The notes under the pieces: generated by a model
What the model was told of the DNA's origin: nothing
Databases searched by the model: none
The model's input: the letters and a program-made list of their open reading frames with translations, nothing else
Shown: one piece after another, positions 58,030 to 64,000 of the stretch
Position numbering within the stretch: the first letter of the stretch is position 1
Layout: every line of letters starts with the position of its first letter
Origin: DATEGZ01 sp035279905
Lineage (GTDB): Bacteria; Acidobacteriota; Vicinamibacteria; Vicinamibacterales; SCN-69-37
Direction: 5' to 3'
DNA length: 64,000 nt
NCBI GenBank assembly: GCA_035279905.1
Contig: DATEGZ010000079.1
Location: 1 to 64,000 of the forward strand
Translations under genes and position numbers: made by a program

Positions 58030-59595
58030 ATCGGACGCGCCGTATCCGCCGCCGCCCGGCGACTCAATCCTGAGGCGATCGCCGGGACGCATCTGCAGCT
58101 CGATCTTGCCCGGCAGCGCCCGTTCCTTGCCGTCGCGCACGAGCGTGTTGCGCCCGACGCCGCCGGGCTTGCCGCCCACCGCGCCGTACGGCGGACGCCG
58201 GCGGCGATCGGAGAGGATTGTCACCGACGTGTCCGTGAGCGTTTCGTATTCGCGGACGATGCCCTGGCCGCCGGGCGCGGCGCCCTCGCCGGCGCTGTCG
58301 CGGCGGAGACGGTACTGGCGGATCCGCACGGGCAGGTAGTGCTCGATCGCCTCGACGGGCGTGTTGCGCGTGTTGCTCATGTGGCAGTGCACCCCGCTCA
58401 GACCGGCCAGGCCGCGGCGGCCGCCCATCCCGCCGCCGATCGTCTCGTAGTAGGCGAATCGACGGCCGGTCCGCGGGTCGGTTCCCCCAAGCGTCACGTT
58501 GTTCATCGTCCCCTGGCTGGCGGCCGGCAGCCGCTCAGGCAGCGCTTTGCCGAGCGCGCCGAGCACGACGTCCGTGATGCGCTGCGAGGTCTCGACGTTG
58601 CCGCCCGCCACGGCCGATGGCCGTAGAGCATTGACGATCGTGCCGGGCGGCGCAATGACGGTGAGCGGGCGGCCGACGCCGGCGTTGTAGAGCACGTCCT
58701 CGCCGACCAGACAGCGGAACGCGTAGAGACAGGCGGAGAGCGTGATCGCGAAGTTCGCGTTGACGCTGCCTTCGACCTGGGCGTCGGATCCGGTGAAGTC
58801 GATGACCGCGCGATCGTCCGTGATGGTGATCGCCGCGCGGATCTTCACCGGCGTCTCCCGGAACCCGTCGTCGTCGAGCGCGTCCTCGAATTCGTAGCGG
58901 CCGTCGGGGATCTCACGGATCGCTGCACGCACGACACGCTCGGTGTAATCCTGCAGCGCGGCGCCGTAGGCGAGCGTCGTGCTTCGCCCGTAGCGCTTCA
59001 CGGTTTCCTTCAAGCGGGTCTCGGCGACGCGGTTGGCGGCCACCTGTCCGGTCAGATCGCCCTCGCGCTCGTCGGGCGTGCGCACGTTGGCGAGGATCAG
59101 CGCGAAGAGATCGCGCTCGAGCCGGCCGCGCCTGAGGATCCGCACGGGCGGGATGATCAGACCTTCCTGAAAGATCTCGCGCGCGACGGGCATCGATCCG
59201 GGACTCATCCCGCCGACGTCGGAGTGGTGCGCGCGATTGGCGACGAAGAACGCGGGCTTCGACTCGCGGCCGAGAAACACGGGCGAGACGATCGTGATGT
59301 CGGGCAGGTGCGTGCCGCCGTGAAACGGGTCGTTCAGGAGGACGGCGTCGCCGCGCTCCATCTTCACCGCGTCGATCGCCGCGCGCACCGACAGCGGCAT
59401 CGCGCCCAGGTGCACGGGCATGTGGTCGCCCTGCGCGATCGTCTCGCCGTCGGCGTCGTACACCGCGCAGGAGTAATCGAGCCGCTCTTTGATGTTCGGC
59501 GAGAAGCCCGTGCGGCACAGGGTCACACCCATCTCTTCCGCGATCGAAAGGAAGAGATTCTTGAAGACCTCGAAATCGACAGGGTGAACCTTCAT
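58012..59595 (-). CDS. hyuB: Hydantoinase B / 5-oxoprolinase beta-type subunit
   Basis: 527 residues starting at ATG 59595, overlapping the hyuA stop in ATGA. Family signatures: FSPNIKERLDYSCAVYDADGETIAQGDHMPVHLGAM region (residues 25-60), DAVLLNDPFHGGTHLPDIT, NRAHHSDVGGMSPGSMP and the glycine-rich RIESPGGGGYG at the end. Works with the HyuA subunit in ATP-dependent opening of 5-oxoproline, N-methylhydantoin or related rings, or as acetone/acetophenone-carboxylase-like subunits. The extreme C-terminus (DPITQ) comes from a tandem repeat. Confidence 0.92.
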   Translation of the reverse strand: MKVHPVDFEVFKNLFLSIAEEMGVTLCRTGFSPNIKERLDYSCAVYDADGETIAQGDHMPVHLGAMPLSVRAAIDAVKMERGDAVLLNDPFHGGTHLPDITIVSPVFLGRESKPAFFVANRAHHSDVGGMSPGSMPVAREIFQEGLIIPPVRILRRGRLERDLFALILANVRTPDEREGDLTGQVAANRVAETRLKETVKRYGRSTTLAYGAALQDYTERVVRAAIREIPDGRYEFEDALDDDGFRETPVKIRAAITITDDRAVIDFTGSDAQVEGSVNANFAITLSACLYAFRCLVGEDVLYNAGVGRPLTVIAPPGTIVNALRPSAVAGGNVETSQRITDVVLGALGKALPERLPAASQGTMNNVTLGGTDPRTGRRFAYYETIGGGMGGRRGLAGLSGVHCHMSNTRNTPVEAIEHYLPVRIRQYRLRRDSAGEGAAPGGQGIVREYETLTDTSVTILSDRRRRPPYGAVGGKPGGVGRNTLVRDGKERALPGKIELQMRPGDRLRIESPGGGGYGASDDPITQ

Positions 59596-61559
59596 CGGCT
59601 CATCACCACGTTTCCAAATCCATCAACATTGAATTCGAACTTCGGCGGCACGACGATGGACGCTTCGCCGCCGGTGATGACCGCCGGGCCGCTCGCGCGC
59701 GCGCCCGGCTCGAGCGACTCCCAGCGATAGAACGCCATCGACACCGCGCGTCCGTCGAATCGTCCCGGCCGGCGCGTGGCCGGACGAGGACGGCTCGCGC
59801 GCTTCGGCTTGACGAACGGCAGCTTCGGTTTGGCGGTGAGGCCGGCCGCGGTGACGCGGACGTTCACGACCTCGGTCGGCCGCTTCGGATCCATGTAGCC
59901 GTACCGCTGGCCGTGACGCTTGTCGAACACCTGCCGGTAGTCGCGGCCGAACGGGACGGTGATTTCGTACGACTGGCCGACGTAGCGGACGTCGAGGTGC
60001 GCCTCAATCGCGCGCGCGCCCTTCCGGAACCCTTCCGTCTCGAGCTCGCGCGACGCGCGCGAGACGAGCGGCGCCAGGCGGCGCTCGAGATCCGCGAACG
60101 ACACCTGGTGACTCGCCGTGAGCACGCTCGCCGAGTAGTCGCGGACGACGTCGGCGACGAGCATGCCGAGCGCGGAGAGCACGCCGGCGTGCCGCGGCAC
60201 GATCACGGTCTTGATGTCGAGCCGGCTGGCAATCTCGCAGGCGTGCATACCGCCCGCGCCGCCGAACGCGACCAGCGCGAAATCGCGCGGGTCGTGCCCG
60301 CGCTCGACCGACACCACGCGAATCGCGCGCTCCATGTTCGCGTTGGCCACGCGGATGATCCCCTCGGCGAGCGCCGGCACGCCGATGCGCAGCGTTTTCG
60401 CGACGTCATCGGCCACGCGCCGGACGCGATCGACGTCGAGCGTCATGCGGCCGCCGAGAAAATACTCGACGTCGAGCCGGCCGAGCAGCACGTTGGCGTC
60501 CGTGACGGTGAGCTCCGTGCCCGCGCCGTAACACACCGGACCCGGCACGGCGCCCGCGCTTCGCGGGCCCACGCGCAGCGCGCCGCCGCTGTCGACGTGC
60601 GCGATCGACCCGCCGCCGGCGCCCACCGTGTGGATGTCGATCACCGGCAAACGCACGGGAAAATCGCCGATTTTCGCGTCGGTCGTGGTGCCGATGGCGC
60701 CGTCGATCAGGCTGACGTCCGTCGACGTGCCGCCCATGTCGTACGAGATCACGCGCGGAAACCCGGCCGCGTCGGCGACGGCTCTTGCCCCGACGACGCC
60801 GGCCGCGGGACCCGACAACACCGTCCGCACCGCGTGCGCGCGCGCGGCCGCCGCCGAAATCGATCCGCCGTTCGACTGCATGATCGACAGCCGTGAGTCG
60901 CCGAGCTTGGCTTCGAGTGCGCCGAGATACCGATCGATGAGCGGCGTCACGTAGGCGTTGACCACCGTCGTGCTCCAGCGCTCGTACTCGCGGTACTCCG
61001 GCAGCACATCGGACGACGTCGAGACGCGCCACCCGGCCGCGCGCAGTCGCTCGGCGACCCGCCGCTCGTGCGCCGGGTTGGCGTACGAGTGCAGCAGGCA
61101 CACGGCGACGATGTCCGGACGCCGGTCGCGGCATGTCGCGGCCACACGATCTACCGTGGCATCGTCGACCTCGACGAGCACTTGTCCCGACGCGTCGAGC
61201 CGCTCGGAAATACCAAAAGTGAGATCGGGCTCGACGATCGCCCGGGGCGGAGGCACAAAGATGTTGTAGAGCTCGGGCCGCGTCTGCCGGCCGATGCGGA
61301 CGACATCTTCGAAACCCTCGGTCACGACCAGCGCGACGCGCGCGCCTCGCCGCTCGAGCACCGCGTTGGTCGCCACGGTCGAGCCATGGACAACCTCGTA
61401 ATCTGTTTCGTGCTCTGTGAGTTGTGCGACGCCGTCGAGAATCGCGCGCGAGGGATCGTCCGGGGTCGATCGCAGCTTGTAGACGACGAGCCCGCGCGGC
61501 CCGAGACGGACGAAATCAGTGAAGGTGCCGCCAGTATCGACGCCCAGCCGAAGTGACAC
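59592..61559 (-). CDS. hyuA: Hydantoinase A / 5-oxoprolinase alpha-type subunit
   Basis: 655 residues. RLGVDTGGTFTDFV at the N-terminus is the ASKHA-type ATP-binding loop; later SYDMGGTSTDVSLIDG, HTVGAGGGSIAHVD and FGGAGGMHACEIA complete the family pattern. It activates the ring carbonyl with ATP for HyuB. The gene heads a three-gene operon with hyuB and an MFS transporter. Substrate cannot be decided from sequence. Confidence 0.93.
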   Translation of the reverse strand: MSLRLGVDTGGTFTDFVRLGPRGLVVYKLRSTPDDPSRAILDGVAQLTEHETDYEVVHGSTVATNAVLERRGARVALVVTEGFEDVVRIGRQTRPELYNIFVPPPRAIVEPDLTFGISERLDASGQVLVEVDDATVDRVAATCRDRRPDIVAVCLLHSYANPAHERRVAERLRAAGWRVSTSSDVLPEYREYERWSTTVVNAYVTPLIDRYLGALEAKLGDSRLSIMQSNGGSISAAAARAHAVRTVLSGPAAGVVGARAVADAAGFPRVISYDMGGTSTDVSLIDGAIGTTTDAKIGDFPVRLPVIDIHTVGAGGGSIAHVDSGGALRVGPRSAGAVPGPVCYGAGTELTVTDANVLLGRLDVEYFLGGRMTLDVDRVRRVADDVAKTLRIGVPALAEGIIRVANANMERAIRVVSVERGHDPRDFALVAFGGAGGMHACEIASRLDIKTVIVPRHAGVLSALGMLVADVVRDYSASVLTASHQVSFADLERRLAPLVSRASRELETEGFRKGARAIEAHLDVRYVGQSYEITVPFGRDYRQVFDKRHGQRYGYMDPKRPTEVVNVRVTAAGLTAKPKLPFVKPKRASRPRPATRRPGRFDGRAVSMAFYRWESLEPGARASGPAVITGGEASIVVPPKFEFNVDGFGNVVMSR

Positions 61560-61628
61560 GCGCAGATTGTAGTGGTGATTGCGTGTTGGCCGAAGGTCTC
61601 ACATGACTCGCACTAAAGCCGTATGTAC

Positions 61629-61658
61629 AAAAAAAGGCCCGCGGTGTTCGCGGGCCTT
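61629..61658 (-). terminator. Intrinsic terminator (leftward transcription)
   Basis: Minus strand AAGGCCCGCG-AACAC-CGCGGGCCTT followed by a run of seven T in total. Perfect 10-bp stem. It ends either the DGQHR transcript or an RNA encoded between 61659 and about 61810. Confidence 0.9.
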
Positions 61659-61894
61659 CACGGGCAACCTGGCTCCCCAGCTCTTCACGGCACATGCCGC
61701 AAATTCAGGCTACCCGCGCGATGATGTACGCAAGCGTCATGCCTACAGCGAAATGTGATCTGTAGCGTGTTTGTCGCGTACCCCTCCACGACCAGTCGCG
61801 TAACTAATACTCGATTGTGTTCACGCTTACGAAAATGCTTCACACCTGCGGGTGCGCGCGCGAGGGCCGCGCGGCGGTCACCAGAGTGTGACGA

Positions 61895-61920
61895 TGATCA
61901 CTAATGATCACTTCTGATCA
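61895..61920. promoter_or_regulatory. Three TGATCA palindromes at exact 10-bp spacing
   Basis: TGATCA at 61895-61900, 61905-61910 and 61915-61920, each followed by CT in the first four bases of the spacer. One helical turn apart on the same DNA face, so a cooperative protein-binding array is plausible. It lies just past the stop of the DGQHR gene. Confidence 0.6.
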
Positions 61921-61923
61921 CTG

Positions 61924-63054
61924 CTAGACCATCGCACCTTCGGGGTACTGCAGCGCGAGGCGGAGCTCTTTGGAGAGTTGATCGACCGTGGACCCTGACC
62001 GCTTCCAGGCACCATCGGTCTCGAAGCGGAGGTCGCCGATGCGGCGGCCCCACGGGGCGATGACGCGGCCGATCGCCCGGAAGTCCGAGCGATCCGCGTG
62101 CGTCTGGTCGAGCCGCTTGACGATGTCGGGCGCGACGCGGATGAACGCGCGCAGCGCGGGCGCGGTGCGAATGCTGTACTTGCGGCCGTTCCACGCCGCG
62201 CCGAAGACCACGGCGACCTGGCGGAAGTAGTTCACGAAAAACTTCTTCGCGTCTTCGCGGAACTCGTCGCCCTTGCGACCCGGGCCAAACGCTTCGCTCG
62301 CGAACAGCTTCTTCAACTCCTGCGCGAGCGGCGCCTGCGCCACGCGGCCGTGGCCGACGCCCAGCAATTTGATCTCGCCGTGCAGCGGCGACTCCTCACG
62401 CTCGCTGAGCGCGCGGACGACGTCGTGCGCCGCGGCGAGGTTCTCGTCGCGATAGAGCTGACGGCCCGACAGCGACACGAGGTGCGACGCGTTCAACCGC
62501 GTGTGCTTCGCGTTGATCGTCACGAACATCTGCACGACGTGATCTTCGGGCAGGCGATCGAAGATCACCGCCGGCACGTTGAAGGGCTCGTCGCCGAACT
62601 GCTCGATGTCCGCATGCAGCGCGAGCAGACGATGCTGCCCGTCGATCGCGCGAAGAATGCCCTCGCGCTCCGGAACTTTCAGGATGCCGAGCGACGGCTC
62701 GCCGGGCATCGCCTCGAACTTCAACGGCTCGTCGCTCGAGATGATCACCGCGCCCGAGATCGACGGCAGGTCGCGCGCTTGCCGGCACTGCTCGTAGTAC
62801 TGGACGAGCTCGTCGATTTTCTTTCGGATGATCTGGCGCTGATACGCCTTCTCGCTCGACGCGATGCGCCGCTCGAGCAGATCCCATCTCACCTTCGACT
62901 GCCTGGCGCTGCCGCGGACGCCCGGAGCGGTGCCCTGCTCTCCGTAGCTCAAGACCTCGAAGCGAACCAGTTTGTCGATGTCCTTGGCGGTCAGGGAAGC
63001 CTGATAGAATTGCACGCCAAATTGCTGCATCCGAAGTGCGGCGACGCTAATCAT
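61924..63054 (-). CDS. Stand-alone DGQHR-domain (DndB-like) protein
   Basis: 376 residues. The diagnostic REGILRAIDGQHRLLAL stretch is followed by VPAVIFDRLPEDHVVQMFVTINAKHTRLNASHLVSL, the ParB-like core of DndB/DGQHR proteins. DndB regulates DNA phosphorothioation in dnd islands, but no dndACDE, ssp or restriction genes are in view, so this is an orphan. N-terminal half is helical and basic. Whether it still binds DNA or acts in another defence system is unknown. Confidence 0.85.
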   Translation of the reverse strand: MISVAALRMQQFGVQFYQASLTAKDIDKLVRFEVLSYGEQGTAPGVRGSARQSKVRWDLLERRIASSEKAYQRQIIRKKIDELVQYYEQCRQARDLPSISGAVIISSDEPLKFEAMPGEPSLGILKVPEREGILRAIDGQHRLLALHADIEQFGDEPFNVPAVIFDRLPEDHVVQMFVTINAKHTRLNASHLVSLSGRQLYRDENLAAAHDVVRALSEREESPLHGEIKLLGVGHGRVAQAPLAQELKKLFASEAFGPGRKGDEFREDAKKFFVNYFRQVAVVFGAAWNGRKYSIRTAPALRAFIRVAPDIVKRLDQTHADRSDFRAIGRVIAPWGRRIGDLRFETDGAWKRSGSTVDQLSKELRLALQYPEGAMV

Positions 63055-63239
63055 AGGTACCCGGGGCCCCTTTTTCGCGCCCCCTCCTTACGGCTTGGGC
63101 AGCGCGGCGTAGCCCGCGATTGTATGTGCCAGCGATGCTCAATCTCAAGCTCTCACGGCGAGTTTTCGCCCAAAATTCCGGGCCGGGCCGCCGCCGCCGA
63201 ATTACAATTTAAGACATTGCAGGTCAAGGAGTTAACGAC

Positions 63240-64000
63240 ATGAAGTCGACGAGCTCGTCGCGCCGTGTATTGGCCTTTGGGACAGGGTTGACCCTCTTTC
63301 TCGTGGCCGTCGCCTCCCTGCCGGCCCAGCAGATGGTCACCGAGACCCGCGACGCCAAGCAGACCCAGGACGAGGAGTTCGCCAAGCTCTACAAAGAATG
63401 GACCGGCGATTCCCACTACGGCAGCCCGCTCGTCGACCACCTGCCGCTCGTCAAAGGCATTCCGACGCCGAAGGACATCCTCGGCTACTACATCGGCGCG
63501 CCGAACACGCTGACCTACTACGCCGACATCCTCAAGTACTACCGCGCGCTCGAAAAGGCGACGCCGCGCGTGAAGGTAGAAGTGATCGGGGAGACGGACG
63601 AGAAACGCCCCATGGTCACGGTCTATGTCTCGTCCGACGAAAACATCAAGAACCTCGCGCAAAACACGGCGAACCTTCAAAAGCTGGCCGACCCGCGCGG
63701 GTTGCCGCCTCAACAGATCGAGCAACTCATCGCGACGACCAAGCCGCACTACCACCTGATGGGCGGCCTGCACAGCGGCGAAACGGGCCCGTCCGAGATG
63801 CTGATGGAGCTCGTGTATCGGCTCGCGACCGAGACGTCGCCGCTCATCACGCAGATCCGCAACAACGTGATCGTGTCGGTGACGCCGGCGGCCGAGCCCG
63901 ACGGCCGCGACCGCAACGTGGATTGGTTCTATCGCAACCAGGCGGACGCGCAGGCGCAGGGTGGCGGCGCGGGCCGGGGCGGCGGTCAGCTGCCCTACTG
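63240..64000 (+). CDS. M14-family zinc metallocarboxypeptidase, secreted (partial, runs off window)
   Basis: At least 253 residues from ATG 63240, preceded by AAGGAG at 63225-63230 and a TACAAT -10-like box near 63204. Signal peptide VLAFGTGLTLFLVAVASLPAQQ. A catalytic zinc motif of M14 enzymes is visible in MGGLHSGETGPSEML (H-x-x-E), with VSVTPAAEPDGRDRNVDW further on, as in large acidobacterial peptidase-M14 proteins. The 3' end is outside the window; an alanine/glycine-rich insertion (AQAQGGGAGRGGG) appears at the edge. Confidence 0.88.
   Translation, partial: MKSTSSSRRVLAFGTGLTLFLVAVASLPAQQMVTETRDAKQTQDEEFAKLYKEWTGDSHYGSPLVDHLPLVKGIPTPKDILGYYIGAPNTLTYYADILKYYRALEKATPRVKVEVIGETDEKRPMVTVYVSSDENIKNLAQNTANLQKLADPRGLPPQQIEQLIATTKPHYHLMGGLHSGETGPSEMLMELVYRLATETSPLITQIRNNVIVSVTPAAEPDGRDRNVDWFYRNQADAQAQGGGAGRGGGQLPY

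Larger units (their letters stand above)
61560..61923. other. 364-bp non-coding region with terminator, candidate small RNA and periodic TGATCA sites
   Basis: No open frame looks coding. The region carries a strong intrinsic terminator for leftward transcripts (61629-61658), about 200 bp between it and the next gene that could encode a small RNA on the minus strand, and three TGATCA palindromes spaced exactly 10 bp (61895-61920). The minus strand has a loose -10 (TATTAG, around 61809) but no clear -35. Confidence 0.5.

Overview
The window is a high-GC bacterial chromosome segment, most plausibly from an Acidobacteriota genome of the Vicinamibacteria kind. That placement is inferred from gene content. 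A VWFA-related protein of the type described in Acidobacteria is present, with many secreted proteins of acidobacterial style. Menaquinone is made by the futalosine route (mqnE, mqnD, ubiE), Fe-S clusters by a complete SUF operon, and gene order is mixed-operon with GC-rich codons. There is no rRNA and no CRISPR array; one tRNA-Arg(ACG) is present.

Layout. 1-6.9 kb is accessory DNA: an intact IS30-family element (8-1185) abutting a decapitated secreted-protein gene, two genes of unknown function, two large inverted repeats, a small excisionase-like HTH gene and a tyrosine integrase that ends 6 bp from the 3' end of tRNA-Arg. 7-22 kb is core metabolism: GH3 glycosidase, moaB-moeA, Mn-type superoxide dismutase, nadA, mqnE, a UPF0047 gene, a cobalamin riboswitch driving a TonB receptor plus ABC B12-uptake operon (btuB-D-C-F), mqnD and a cysteine desulfurase. 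22.3-24.7 kb encodes a large secreted Asp-box (BNR) protein. Its last 28 bp are repeated exactly 3.8 kb downstream, bracketing an AT-richer island (VWFA protein, ten-cysteine secreted peptide, membrane-anchored DsbA-like oxidase, AraC-type HTH). 28.5-38 kb holds a membrane protein, a DinB protein and the SUF operon (iscR-like, sufA, B, C, D, S, T, U) with an IscR-like operator at its promoter, followed by a moeB/thiF-rhodanese gene. 38-52 kb includes rmuC, a SIMPL protein, homoserine dehydrogenase, a candidate selenocysteine glutaredoxin, a CoA-transferase, ubiE, an mntR/mntH pair with a candidate operator, queD/queC, nagA and a deoxyhypusine-synthase-like gene. 52-64 kb carries fabI, a zinc-ribbon/glycine-rich protein, an S41 protease, a hydantoinase/oxoprolinase pair with an MFS transporter, a stand-alone DGQHR (DndB-like) gene and the start of an M14 metallocarboxypeptidase.

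Most notable signals. (1) A glutaredoxin-like gene at 41399-41650 (minus) with an in-frame TGA exactly where the first redox cysteine belongs (UxxC), followed by a perfect 7-bp stem-loop at bacterial-SECIS distance. (2) A 3.8-kb island flanked by 28-bp direct repeats that preserves the stop codon of its target gene and encodes a cysteine-rich secreted peptide with its own disulfide oxidase. (3) A dispersed palindrome family, one copy with a perfect 30-bp stem, showing compensatory changes between copies. (4) Short tandem arrays (7-9 bp units, several unrelated unit sequences) placed at gene boundaries, sometimes supplying start codons or C-termini. (5) A 27-bp perfect inverted repeat and a composite multi-segment hairpin in the integrative element.

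All calls come from reading the sequence; no database search, alignment or folding program was run.
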